In this document: positions 22,865 through 54,089 of the stretch, piece by piece | Position numbering within the stretch: the first letter of the stretch is position 1 | How the letters are laid out: every line of letters begins with the position of its first letter | NCBI GenBank assembly: GCA_916610825.1 | Contig: OU744451.1 | Span: forward strand, 25,592,207 to 25,656,206 | Direction: 5' to 3' | Length of the DNA: 64,000 nt | From: Haliclystus octoradiatus | Lineage: Eukaryota > Cnidaria > Staurozoa > Stauromedusae > Haliclystidae | Translations under genes and position numbers: made by a program | The notes under the pieces: generated by a model | Seen by the model: only the letters and a program-made list of their open reading frames with translations | Database searches by the model: none | What the model was told of the DNA's origin: nothing

Positions 22865-24490
22865 TTAGTAAAATACTTCTTTCACTTCTGCAAATGACGT
22901 ACGACGATTAATCTCGTTTCCGTTACCTGAAAAAATCCATATGATAAATTAATCATTATTTTCAATGATGAAAACATGTTGTTTTAATAGTAAACAATTC
23001 ATAATTACTAGATTGTAGAACGGTTGAAGTGATTGTATTTTACTTGATAGCTCCTGGCAGAGATTAAAATGGGCATCATCTTTGAGATTCTTTCGTAACG
23101 GAGGGACTACATAATTACTTATTCAAGCACTGCTAGAAACAGACCATATAGTTCTTTCTGTCAAGACCTGTGTGATGCAGCCACATGTTTTGGCCATTTT
23201 AGAAAGGGGATTTGCTGGGAAAGAAATAATTTAACCGTTCGATGGTCTTTCGACACCGCTGCTGCTACATATCTTTGTTCCTATGACCGTGACAGTATCA
23301 CGTCTGGACCTATATACTTCAGATTGATATAGAGCAAGGGGTGCAAAAGTGCGTGATAACTTGTATTACCGTTCGATTTGAAAGAGGATGCAGATGATGT
23401 TGATCTTGACAACGGTTTTCTTGTTACATTTCTAATGAATGACTCGTCACTAAAATCATGAATTTGAGACATAGCCTCTTTATGAGATAATGGATCTCCT
23501 GGTTTCGTTTTGAAAAAGGCCTGGAATTGAGAGCTTTGTTTGACGCAAGTTAGCTGCAATATGTTGGTGTAATAAGAAGAATATTTTGGAACTCTTTTGG
23601 AGATTTCTTCCAGGCAATTCCTCTTAAACAGTGATCGCTCTGTGAAGAAATAGGGGAAAGTAAAATCAATCTTAAATCATTTATTTGATAATGGAAGATA
23701 TAAATTTGAAAACATTTAATTGACACAGTCGACATACTTCTATATAGATAGATTACAATCTAGTTAGCGTATTGTTTTACCATCGCATCCAATATTTCAA
23801 TAATTGAAAGCCTGTCTGTGTGGTTTGCGTAATACACGGTCCGTCAGTTCTGGAATCAGGTCATGCGTAGAATTATCACTGATTGGTCATTTGCAATTAC
23901 AGAATCCCGTGCGCAAATCGACTTATGATATTCAGACATACTCAAATGGTACAATCCATTCTTTTGTCTTTCGGAAAACTAAGTTTTATGGGGGAGGAAT
24001 CTCAAAATATTGCCAGAGGACCATTTAACGAGATCGTGCATGCGCAAAATCTTGTCTGCTCAGTAGTCAGTGCTCACTTATAATATAGTAGAGCAACACA
24101 CACGTATCAAGCCATGCTCAATGGCGATATAGACAGTCATCTCTAGAGGCTGATTCTAGTATTCTACCTACCTGGAAACTTTGGAATAACTCTTGGATGT
24201 CTGCCAAGAACACCAGCCTCGTATGGAAAGGATTCTAAGGTCCATCTATGCAAGCGAAACATCTCGTCTTGGTCGCGCGCGCAATAAGATAACTTCTTAT
24301 TATTCCAGACGCATTTAAATATCACGCCGTATCTTGTTTTTTGGTGCCTGCCATTGTCGATCTCATACGTTCCAAATATTTCCAAATTCTCAGTATATAA
24401 ATAAGATTTCTTCAAGTTGTTATTATTACTCATGTCTGGTTGAATGAAATAAAACGCGTGCGGTATGGCTTTTACATATTCTGTTTCCAT
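22865..24490 (-). CDS. PX-domain protein resembling the N-terminus of p47phox/NOXO1, 3 exons, 216 aa
   Basis: PX domains bind phosphoinositides; in p47phox (NCF1) and NOXO1 the PX recruits the NADPH-oxidase organiser to membranes. Exons: 24172-24490, 23370-23639, 22865-22926; GT-AG and in frame. Similarity to p47phox runs through two blocks. The first is FRLHRWTLESFPYEAG (residues 78-93; human has EFHKTLKEMFPIEAG), followed by RVIPKFPG (human RIIPHLPA). The second is CLEEISKRVPKY ... FQAFFKTKPGD (about 115-155; human LTEYCSTLMSLP ... LLDFFKVRPDD). The membrane-binding RRF triplet of p47phox aligns with RDQ (72-74), so the first Arg is kept and the next two positions are changed. After the PX comes only a Ser-rich tail (LSRSTSSASSF) and a 20-residue last exon ending VKEVFY. 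There are no SH3 domains or autoinhibitory region; p47phox is 390 aa. A poly(A) signal follows at 22782. Confidence 0.72.
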
Positions 24491-25024
24491 CTGAAAAGTA
24501 TCATCGCTTTTTGGTCTGCTTGAGTTGAATAGAGAGGGATTTAATGGCCGTTTAGCATTGAAAATGAAAGGATTTCATTAAAGACCACCGTCATGCCTCA
24601 TCAAAGATTGACCATTCCCAATGGAAATGGTATAACAAGCATTTAATTATATCTTAGACACAATCCCATTGAGCCGTTCCATCGTAACTGCTATTTTGGT
24701 TTACACATAATTTCGCAATAGATCGGATTGAGTGTTCTATTCTTACAGACAGAACAAAAGGGGATTACAAGTTTGAACACAAAAAAAAATAGACAATAGT
24801 ACATTTAGTAGCACACCTTTGATAGCTTAAAGTTTAGCGCTTACGGTCTAAAACAAAACTGTTTTGAATAGTCTACCATGACAAATTAGAAACTTAAACA
24901 GTATTTAATTATTATCTAGACCCTTGTTGTCTGTTATTAACAAAGCAGTTAATGTTGTGTTGTATTTCCAACGCATCCTAAAGTGTCACATGAGATAATA
25001 CGATGGGCATTCACTCAATGTATT
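24491..25024. other. Spacer between PX gene and PSMA7 3' end
   Basis: 534 bp, AT-rich, with no recognisable feature. It should contain the PX gene promoter and the PSMA7 3' UTR. Confidence 0.4.
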
Positions 25025-28000
25025 TTAAGATGACGTCGAGGCCGCGGCGGCTAGAGCAGCGGCTTTCTTTTCTTTCTTTTTCTCTGCCTCAGCCTCTTTT
25101 TCTTTATCAATCTCGCTCACATACTTTTCAATTTCTTCTGTTTCTAGTAATCTCATTGGTTCACCGTATTTCATAACAGCCAATTCAACATTTTTACTTC
25201 CAGATTGAACAACCTAGACAAGTGAGATATTACATAATTATGCATGCACAAAAAACAAAAAAATGTAGAATTAAATATTACGAACTTTGTTTTAAACAGC
25301 AGAATTCAATACATTCATTTCATAAAAAGAAAATAACAAATTTAGATTGTAATTCTGTTTAAATAACAAATCTATTAATATGAGAAATGTTCATAGGATG
25401 CAGTGTACCAGAAAAGTCTGAGCTAAATTAACCAAACATCAAAAGTTTGTAATTTTTGTAAAACTAATTCAGTAGGTTTGTGTCTACTTCGAGAATGGTT
25501 TGTGTAGCAAAAGTTTAAAGTTTCTGTCCCAGTCGATGTTCTTGCATTCCACTGAAATTAGATATTGTTTTGATGAAGGTATTTATTGTTTCTTCGGCAC
25601 GTTGTGGGGCAAAATTCAGAAGAGAATTTTAGGAAAACCTAAGATTACGGACGGGAATTTTTTTCTCGGACCCTGCTAGTATGTTAGCCCTAGGTGCCAC
25701 TAACAGATCCTTAGATTTTGACAGGAGGAAAATTGCGAACTTCGAAACAGAATTAACACAATATAGCAGCAAATCAAACAAATAGATTTCCATTAAAAAC
25801 TGCTTTCAAAATTAATTAAATAAACAAACTTAAATTAAATGCTGTTCGAGCAATATAATTGACCATGTTCAGATAACACAACCAAAAACAAACACAAGAA
25901 ATTAAAACTTGTTTGACTAATTTTGAAACAATAATTTGACAAACAAAAATGAAATACAAATTGCAAATGTGCTACAGTTGAACATTCTTACAAGCTAATT
26001 AATACCTCAATCAAATTTTAATAATAGTTGTACCTTGGAGCAGCAGTAAAGTATATGGATGAAATCTTTATCATAAATGTTATTGCTGTCAGAAATTATT
26101 GAGTTGGGAATACCAAGAGGGACGTTAAAATGTTACCTTACCTGATGAAGATATTGACGGATTATAGAAGAAAATTCGTAAATTAAAGAAAACATTTTCC
26201 AACTACCATCAGAAAGTTTGATTCGTTTTATAAAAGAGTTTACGATGTGGCAGCGGTGTTTGGATTGCCTTTGGATTGAAAAACCAGAAAGCTGGTAAAG
26301 ATCACAGCCGTAACTACATACTTCTGACTGACCAGGGGGGCATTCGCATATTTGGGAGCGTCAGTACTGCAATACATTCAAAATTGCAAAAGACATTCGC
26401 CCAACGGATTTTCAATCAAAGAAGCTCCAAAAGCTTCAATTCCGTTCAATTTTTACCTTGATAAGTTTTGTGAACTATACAATTATTAATTTACTTCCCT
26501 TTCAAGCCTAAAATATAACTATACTTATTACCAAATATAGTTAATGTATATTTTTATTGATGATGTCATATCTATATATACTTACTTCTAATAAAGCCCT
26601 CAATGCCAACTTGATCACTTCGTCATCTGATTCGATATAGTCATCTGCGTAATTCTTCTCAAGAAATTCTTGGACAGTTTTCGAACTTCTACCAATCGCA
26701 TTTGCCTATAACACAAACAAACAATGGTTAGAAATGAAACGTAGTGATATGGATATTTTGAAGATATAGATATTTGAAGTGATATATCAACCCTGGTCAC
26801 AATTGCCCCTGCGAAAAACAATTCAGGAGTTTATGAACAGTTCATGAACACTTCATGAACGTTAAATGACCTTTTTTAATGAACTGCTCATGAACCCTCA
26901 CAGACAGTTCATCAACACTCCATGAACGTTACATGGCCCTGATTTTGATGAACTGTTAATGAACTCCTGAACTGTAGGCTACCTGATTCTCACATAGTAC
27001 CTGATTCTAAGAATGATCTTATTGTTATATCCTGTCTGCAGACTCTCTGTAAATTATAAACTCACTGAAACAGTAGACTACAAATTTTCCGTCCAATGTT
27101 TTCATCTGCTCTTGGTAGTGATGGCTAGTTTGTTCAGAGAAATTATTTAACTTTTTCATCTGAATTTTTTGTTGAGGTTTGACCTATAATTCATAAGATT
27201 ATCAATTGTCTTCTGACGTTGCGCAAACGTTCCTGAACCTATGATCCCATGATTCCCCTTTTGTCGGACCCTACCCATGATGCAATTGGAAAGGATTATA
27301 TCTTGGTATCAAAAAATTGGGCATATTCAAAGGCGCATTAAAGGGGAGGAGCCAGGTCTGCCAGCTTGATTGATATCGAAATCATTAAACTATAGTCTCA
27401 GGAAACACTACTAATCTACTATCTAAGCAAACATCTCGACTTAGGTGAGCAATTGTGATGTGACTGTGATCCAAATTTTGAGGCAAGAGGCAGATTGACA
27501 GCCATGAGGCTGCGCTTTACAGACGATAGTCATCAACCTACCTTCCATTCATGGTATGTTCCAGAAGGATCTGTTTGGTATAAGTGAGCTGATCCATCGT
27601 AATCAAAACCAACAATTAACATTGAAATACCAAAAGGACGTCTTCCATTGCTTTGTGTATACAACTGAAATGAAAAGCATATAAAATGATTGAAACACAA
27701 ACAAAACTGACATCACAGATTCACAGCAATAAATTTGCTTCATTCTTTATTGTGATGTAATGACGTTTGAGGTTGGCCCCTGTCAAGGCTGTTTGGAGGA
27801 TTAGCTCAAATCACAGAGCAATTCAGCTTGAGATCTGGTCATATCTGATCGACTGTGGTTCAAATCACCTAAAGGTAAACTCAGCCTTGACTTTATCTAA
27901 AACATCAATTGCTGCGCATTGACAATCGAGGCATGTCTGCCATGAAATCTGTTGAAATTGATCTTCAATGTCGCGGCTACATCGACATCAATTAAATTTG

Positions 28001-29929
28001 AAACTGACAAAAGATTTCAAATTATTATTTCTAAAAACAAATACATTTAAGTAATCAAGCAGAGATGTTTTGATGGGGTAACGCGGGGTAACGTCGTCCC
28101 CCCACTACTTACTCCAGGGAAACAGCGTCCCTTCACTTTTTTCATTTGAAGCAAAGTTTTATATGTGCTTGTGCATAATGTTCTTGTTCTGAATAATATT
28201 ATCATCAATATTATCAGTAATATAAATGTATTATTTTTAAGGCAAAAGTAAGTGGCAACAGTTTCTTGATTTTATTGTTCATCTGAACTGCGTTTTAAAT
28301 ATCTCTAGTCATTTGGCGCAATTTCAAGATAATTACTTCATATTTTAACAAGGATATAATTAAATGACCCAATAGATTATACTGAACCGGTCTCTTGAAA
28401 TGCGCTACAGAGCTCTTGAAGAATTATAATTTTTGCAAGCCGTTTCCCCACTATTTTTTTTTCAGAAAACATCACTGTAATCAATGTATATCGAACAACA
28501 AGCTAGGTTACATTTGTAATGCTTTTTCCCATTTGCAGGTGCCGCAGTGGGCATATTTAGACTTGTCGGCAGAGTTCTTACTTAGCAGTCTGATAACTAA
28601 CCTGTTTTAGACTTGCGATGTAACGTGTAATGTATTCAAGAGTGACAGGATCTTCAACGTTTAATTTGTGACTTTGGCATTCCACTCGTGCAGCGTTAAC
28701 TAGGATACGAGCATCAGCAGTAAGTCCTGAAAAAATAAATATTGATAATTAAAATACAGTCCTTCCCAAGCCAACCAAGCGCATTAAAATGACAACTAGG
28801 TTGCCAATAATTACACCAGCAGCACAGAAGATTTTTTATGATATTCGTTTACACAATTATTTCAAAACAAATAAGGATAATTTAATAATGAAAGCAGAAT
28901 GATCGAATACTTTTTTCACTGTCTTGAAGAATCTTGATTATTTGCCGCAACGAGCTCAAATTGAATTAAGCTTAGCGTAAATTGTGGATAGACGGATATA
29001 TTGTAAATTATAAGATCCAGACTAGAAATTAAAATCAGTTTTTAATGTTCATAACGTTTTGATCTAGCTTTAATTTGTGTACTTCTTTGAGGCGTGATAG
29101 ATAATAGTATAATTTCAAGATAGAATAACCATACAACAGAAACGACAGCCTGTAAGTTATCGTTAGATATAAATATGATAGTTAGAGAAGACATAAATGA
29201 GATAAGAATTTCAATTTTTCCATTTTTGTTTAGATCATATTTGATTACCGTAGTTAATTAAGAATATTCTATGCATATTCCGCAATTTCATTGATGAATA
29301 TAGTTTGGACTGCTTTAATGCAACACCGACGTTGCGTAAACCAAGCCAGAGAAGCCTTATTAGAATATTCGATAATTATGTGAAATGCTCCCACCATAGG
29401 AATTTATGCCCCCAATTTCATTCAGGGATGCATACTCCATATTTCAAAGGGGGCTTATAATTGAACAACAGGAAACACTGTATTCCAGTACTTAAGATCC
29501 ATTGTAATAATAAACCATGAGTCAATTATGGCTTAAATATCACATGTAATTTGTATTTCTAAACAAACCTGCAAATGCTAAGAACACATGGTCATCTAAA
29601 GCGCAGATTTTTCTAACTGTTCGTGGCTCTTGTAATTTTGCTACTGATTTTCTTTCTACTCCAAGGACAACTATTTTCTTCCCTCTAACACCAACCTACA
29701 GCAAAGATATAAAATGTTACATAAAATACATAGCAAAATAATCAGTTCCACTTCTACAATTACGTTGTTGGTGTTGATAGAATAGACTATCCTAAATAAA
29801 TCGAAAAAGTGAATAGAGAATACTTACAGCCATAGAACCCTTTTTAACAGCCTCTTGGGCATATTCTACTTGGAAAAGATGTCCATCAGGAGAAAATATA
29901 GTAATTGCTCTATCATAACTAGAAGACAT
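25025..29929 (-). CDS. PSMA7: 20S proteasome subunit alpha type 7 (alpha-4), 6 exons, 261 aa
   Basis: Structural, non-catalytic alpha-ring subunit of the 20S proteasome core. Exons: 29828-29929, 29569-29695, 28602-28726, 27542-27664, 26586-26705, 25025-25213; all joints are in frame. The alpha-subunit signature [20 protein letters not shown] sits at residues 5-24. Further alpha-4 diagnostic stretches are [80 protein letters not shown] and [15 protein letters not shown]. Human PSMA7 has 248 residues. This one has one extra Ser after Met and a longer tail of Lys/Glu followed by [17 protein letters not shown] copy and a palindromic MITE lie in introns. It starts 367 bp from divergent ENY2. Confidence 0.96.
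25605..25682 (+). mobile_element. CAGGGTCCGAC-family MITE fragment
   Basis: Carries CAAAATTCAGAAGAGAATTT and terminal CTCGGACCCTGCTAG, matching the family's right end. In PSMA7 intron 5. Confidence 0.45.
26810..26985. mobile_element. TCATGAACTGTT palindromic MITE
   Basis: The left end CCCCTGCGAAAAACAATTCAGG pairs with the right GAACTCCTGAACTGT. In between are alternating TTCATGAAC words and two GTTAAATGACC / GTTACATGGCC spacer motifs that mark the family centre. In PSMA7 intron 4. Confidence 0.65.
27107..27282 (+). mobile_element. CAGGGTCCGAC-family MITE copy
   Basis: Shares GTTGAGGTTTGACC, TTGTCTTCTGA and the right terminal TTTTGTCGGACCCTA with copies at 427 and 5431. In PSMA7 intron 4. 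Confidence 0.5.
27795..27995 (+). mobile_element. tRNA-derived SINE, copy B (internal deletion)
   Basis: The head GGAGGATTAGCTCAAAT and B-box-like GTGGTTCAAATC are intact. After AAAACATCAA it jumps straight to TTGCTGCGCATTGACAATCG, so about 60 bp of body seen in other copies are missing. The tail TGTCGCGGCTACATCG is present. In PSMA7 intron 3. Confidence 0.7.
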
Positions 29930-30296
29930 ATTATGCAATATTCACTTCTTCGTCACTTTTTATCACAAAATAAAAATATAAAGTCTACAATTTCTCTTCC
30001 AAAATTTTAATTTCAAAATGACTTTGCAAAAATCACGTCTCGTATCAATTGTGTTGAAAGCGAGGCTTTTGGAACAGCGCTATTTTTGTGTTGAAAATTT
30101 CTAATAGAGGTTGTCATAGAACATCGCCGTCTCGCCGACTGTCGTAGTTTGTTGGCATCCTAAAAGTATAGTAGCCTACTCCGTAGAGTACTCCGTAGGC
30201 TTCCGTAGGCAAGTTTCTCGTGTAGATAGACGAAACGTGTATGAGTAAATTCTGGTCAGTATTTCTAGAATAATTTGCAGTCAAGCATCAATCACG
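29930..30296. promoter_or_regulatory. Shared PSMA7/ENY2 divergent promoter region
   Basis: 367 bp separate the two ATGs. No TATA box is obvious. A short direct repeat CCGTAGAGTACTCCGTAGGC / TTCCGTAGGC lies at about 30180-30210. Bidirectional promoter use is inferred from position. Confidence 0.45.
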
Positions 30297-32502
30297 ATGT
30301 CTTCGTAAGTACATGTACATATGATGTGTAAACTAAATTAAATTGTTAGTTTAAAATTAAAAGATAAGATAGCCTGAAAATAAGACAAATAAGATACGAT
30401 AGGATAAATTTGATTAAATCGCAAGTGTGTTAATTGCAATATTTTCAATCTGCAAACCAGTCATTAACTATCATTGCTGCTCTGAGTCTAGCTGCTGACT
30501 GTTCAAACTGCATAATTTTGTGTCGTGCATTGTGATTCTGCATTCGGAAAATTTTCGCCGCCGGAAATTTTCCGCCAATATTTTCTGACCTTGATTTTCC
30601 CGCCAAGTTTATATATTAACAAAAGAAAATGTATAGTTTTTTTAATTAAAATACAATACAAAAATCCCCCTCCAAAGCGTTGAGAGGGAACATCCACGCC
30701 AAGTTGACGCCGAATTACTGGCGGCTTGCGACGCCAGCAATCTCCGGCGGGAAGTCTGTGGAATGCAAGCGCAGGGAATATGTTCCCTTGCAGTCTTCTT
30801 GGATTTATACAAAACCTTCTCAAAAATCCTTAATGCCATCCGCGCATCTGCAGTAATGCATTCGGGGTCGAAGTGAAAGAACCACTCATCTTGAATTAAG
30901 AAGAAGAGTATCTCACTGTTGACAGGGTAATGTAATCTATGGATGTACGTAATTGTATTGTACTTAATTGTATCTAGAGAAAGGTTTTATTTTTGACTTT
31001 GGTTGTAATTTATAGAAAGGGTAAAGACAAAGAAGCATTGATCAGAGCAAAAATGAATCAGAAGTTGACAGAATCAGGAGAAAAAGAAAAGTAAGATCCT
31101 ATGAAAACCGTTCATGGAAAAAGTTCATGAAAATTTGGTCATTTAACATTCATGAACTGTTCATGAACTAATTTTTTTGCAGGGTTAAGAGAAAATTACA
31201 AAGTTTCTTGATATTCTCTATCAAATTGGCTAATGTTTTGAATTTAGTGAAAATTTTTGTTTCTCAAATCAAAATTTGGAAGATATATTTTAATATGTTG
31301 TAAGTTGTCTTACTGATTGAACATAAGTCTCAATGCTTTACAGCAGAGCTTTAAATAATATATAAAATATGAAGTCAAAAATCAGACAATCATGTTTGCT
31401 ACTCAAAGTTTCAAGCCAAGGCGATCATCAGATTAGATTAGAATAGATTACCTGATGATCGCCTTTGCGTGAAACTTTGAGTAGCAAACATGATTGTCTG
31501 ATTTTTGAAGATATGTTTTATAAATATGTTGGATTTCAGAAAACTAAAACTAAACTATTTTATTGGACCTTTAGTATGCTTACTATACCAACAGCTAGCT
31601 GAAATAGTACTGAAATAATACTCATTCCAACTTGTTGCTTTCCAAATTGATTCATCTTCCATAAGAGCACAATCAACTGAGCGCAAAAACTGTGGACATT
31701 TCCTTGAACTCGATTATCTTTAAAAATGAAACTGAAATGATTGGAGTTTTTATTGCTATGTCAGTATCATCATTTTAAATAAACGTTTGCTCATTTACGA
31801 AATTACGCTGTTATTTGTGACCCAGTGTGTATAAACATTTGTTTTATTTAAATTACCAGATTACAAGAAATGCTCCGTTCTAAATTGGTTGAATGTGGAT
31901 GGCGAGAAGAAGTAGAGAGATATTGCAAAGGTAAGATCAGACGTGAGAATTCAAACTTCAAAAATAGTCTGACATCTGAAAGATATCTAGATATTTGTAA
32001 TGGATTTCAAAGGGAAAATGCAACATTCTAGAGTAAGCTAAACAAGTTTTGAAATAGTCTGAAATCCGCTAAAAGCCTTGAAATTCTCATATATGTAAGA
32101 CGGAAAATGTGTCACTATGCTAGTAATTATACCAAGTATTTCGATTAGCAAACCAATCATTCTCAAATTAAAATAAATTTATTATTTTTAGATGTTGTTA
32201 ATCGTCGTGGGATCGATAATATCACAGTTGATGATATGATTGAAGAAGTTACACCCAAAGCTAGAGGTAAACGTTTAATCAGATGACTTTATCAGATGAA
32301 ATTATCTAACTCTATCAATTCCTCCAAGAGCCTTAGACTTATTTAAATGGAGTGTAACAACTGCCTTTGTGTTGACAGTAATTTCCAGTAATTTAATATT
32401 GGTATGTTCTCTCTTATAGCTGGTGTCCCAGATGATGTGAAACGTGATTTACTCCTGAAAATACGGGGCATTTTGGCAGAAAAGTCTGGCTTCTCAGCGT
32501 AA
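30297..32502 (+). CDS. ENY2: ENY2, SAGA DUB-module / TREX-2 subunit, 5 exons, 103 aa
   Basis: Small helical protein shared by the SAGA deubiquitinase module and the TREX-2 mRNA-export complex at nuclear pores (yeast Sus1). Exons: 30297-30304 (only 8 nt of coding sequence: ATG TCT TC), 31016-31090, 31860-31930, 32192-32266, 32420-32502; all in frame. Human ENY2 is 101 aa. Matches: LIRAKMNQKLTESGEKEKLQ, EMLRSKLVECGWREEVERYC, GIDNITVDDMIEEVTPKARA and GVPDDVKRDLLLKIRGILAE. The tiny first coding exon with a strong donor (GTAAGT) is unusual but gives the expected N-terminus. Intron 1 has a GC-richer patch at 30540-30840 and intron 2 a large hairpin at 31378. It is tail-to-tail with NSMAF (337 bp between stop codons). 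Confidence 0.93.
30530..30845. other. GC-richer, GCCGCC/GGCGGG-bearing patch in ENY2 intron 1
   Basis: Composition differs sharply from its AT-rich surroundings. It contains GGAAAATTTTCGCCGCCGG and GGAAATTTTCCGCC, plus overlapping minus-strand ORFs without family resemblance. Probably an old repeat or insertion of unknown class. Confidence 0.35.
31104..31185. mobile_element. TCATGAACTGTT palindromic MITE fragment
   Basis: AAGTTCATGAAAATTTGGTC, then CATTTAACATTCATGAACTG, then a TTTTTTTGCAGGG end. In ENY2 intron 2, directly after exon 2. Confidence 0.5.
31376..31502. repeat. Long perfect-looking hairpin (inverted repeat, ~55 bp arms)
   Basis: The left arm starts AAATCAGACAATCATGTTTG and runs to GGCGATCATCAG at about 31433. 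The right arm starts CTGATGATCGCC at about 31452 and ends CATGATTGTCTGATTTTT. The arms are nearly exact reverse complements across a loop of about 18 bp. A single-arm relative occurs at 55088-55146 (CAGACATTCATATTTGCTAC..., GGCGATCATCAGG), so it belongs to a dispersed fold-back family. In ENY2 intron 2. Confidence 0.8.
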
Positions 32503-32657
32503 TTGAAATGGCTTATCCAGACCGACAACAAAGGATAATTAACAGGATAGAACAATCATATTCTTTGCTCCAGAACACAATGAACAAAAAGGACATTAAT
32601 TAGTAATAGAACACCTATTCCTCTGACCACATCTTGTAAATAGTTGTTTATCCTTGT

Positions 32658-32663
32658 AATAAA
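32658..32663 (+). terminator. Candidate poly(A) signal of ENY2
   Basis: AATAAA 156 nt past the ENY2 stop, upstream of the convergent NSMAF 3' end. Confidence 0.5.
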
Positions 32664-32765
32664 ATATTTTTGAATTATAAAACACCAACAAATAACAACA
32701 GACCTAATTAGAATGGAGGAATTCATTTCTTCACTCTAAGAAATTCAAAAGTTAAATAAAATCTA

Positions 32766-32771
32766 TTTATT
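32766..32771 (-). terminator. Candidate poly(A) signal of NSMAF
   Basis: Minus-strand AATAAA about 69 nt after the NSMAF stop. The ENY2 and NSMAF signals are only about 100 bp apart, so the two mRNAs end almost against each other. Confidence 0.5.
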
Positions 32772-32839
32772 ATTCACATACTATCATTATTATTATTATT
32801 ATTAATTATTCTTCCATGGAATCCAATATGATAAGGGCA

Positions 32840-52915
<20,076 letters not shown>

Positions 52916-53860
52916 GTCGATTCTCTTTTGAAGATGTTACATACTTTATAACTGACAAATTAATGTCTACTTCGAAGACATTTTAACAATCATACGTCAA
53001 CAAACTAAGGTCTATCAACCATGGACAAAAATAGACAATGGGATGTCATATTAACTAGGCCTCGCTCAACTCAATCCTTTTCATGTGAATGAGACATAAA
53101 TATAACTTAATCGGATAATTCGTGCATCTCTAAACAGTAGTAAAACGAGCGAAGTAATTTAATTAAGATTATACCGTATCTTCATTACAGATGGGGTTAG
53201 CTGTGAGCTTCAAAGTTGTCATAAACTGCGGCCGAAAAGTATTACAACTGATAGGGCTGCTGAATAATAAACTTAAAATGGTAAAAGGATCCAAAAGCTC
53301 ATAAAATTGGCACTATCTCCATGGTGACATAATTGTGAGATCTAACTATTTCTGTAATCTGAATGAAATCTACAATAGTCGGATTATTACCTATCCTATT
53401 CTAAGTTTGATTTCTTTTCAATTATGTTTTAGAACTCGGATAATATCCCCCTATGCTCAACATCTCTACCGACCGCACATACAACTCATTTCTAGTTTTC
53501 ATTCTCCATATGTGGTCTACGTATTACTCTCATTATTCCTACCTCGCGTACTAGTGCCCCCACTTTGCATTCCGTACAAGTCCGACTGTATTTTTATTTT
53601 GTACCGTCATTGATGCTAGACCATTAGCCTTTTTGAACTTCTCGCAAATCACACGTTACACGTGTTCTGTATATATATTGTCAAATTTATCATTAAAAAA
53701 GATTTAAATGCTTATATATTATACAAATGCATCCACACTGAATTTTGTTATGCTTTATCAATGTTCCAAACTATAGATTTATATCTTCTATCTATAATTA
53801 AGCCTGAACAAATTGAATCAGAGCATCAGAGGTTTTGAGTCTTTGCTTTGGACACACAAT
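52916..53860. other. Upstream region of NSMAF, no supported gene
   Basis: Expected promoter/5' UTR zone of NSMAF. The plus-strand ORF at 53335-53613 (92 codons, hydrophobic) has no recognisable family or splice context. Confidence 0.35.
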
Positions 53861-53861
53861 A

Positions 53862-54064
53862 AAACCGGTTACAGTTTAACCCGCCTATGTGCAATCCGGA
53901 TAATTGAAATTCCCGTTTATCTGCAACCTGGCTTTGAAGCCCGTTAAACAATTTTCTGGTCAAGTCTTTGGTGAAGATATTTGGATAACTGCAAATTCGG
54001 ATAAATGCAATGAAAACCGTTGGCAATTTTGACTTGCACTTAAGCGGGTTACACTGTATAACCA
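53862..54064. mobile_element. Tc1/mariner-pogo-like MITE with CAGT...AACCCGC ends
   Basis: The left end GGTTACAGTTTAACCCGCC pairs with the right end, whose complement is TTATACAGTGTAACCCGCTT. Inside are ATGCAATCCGGATAATTGAA-type words and their inverted counterparts. CAGT(n)TAACC(c)GC ends with internal 'GATAA' words are the usual look of Tigger/pogo derivatives; class is inferred. A related scrap is at 48010-48065 (GTAATCCGCTTAAATGCAAC). Confidence 0.55.
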
Positions 54065-54089
54065 ATTATTATTACAGCACATAAGTTAG

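Noticed and set aside
23281..23369. Read-through end of the second PX-gene exon (ending ILSRS)
   Set aside because: A good donor at 23369 (GTAATAC) joins in frame to 22865-22926 with a proper acceptor, stop and poly(A) signal; the read-through residues look random. Retained-intron use cannot be excluded.
30503..30839. 106- and 65-codon minus-strand ORFs in ENY2 intron 1
   Set aside because: They lie in a compositionally odd, probably repetitive patch and match nothing recognised.
53335..53613. 92-codon hydrophobic plus-strand ORF upstream of NSMAF
   Set aside because: No family, no splice context, and no sign of coding constraint that can be seen by eye.
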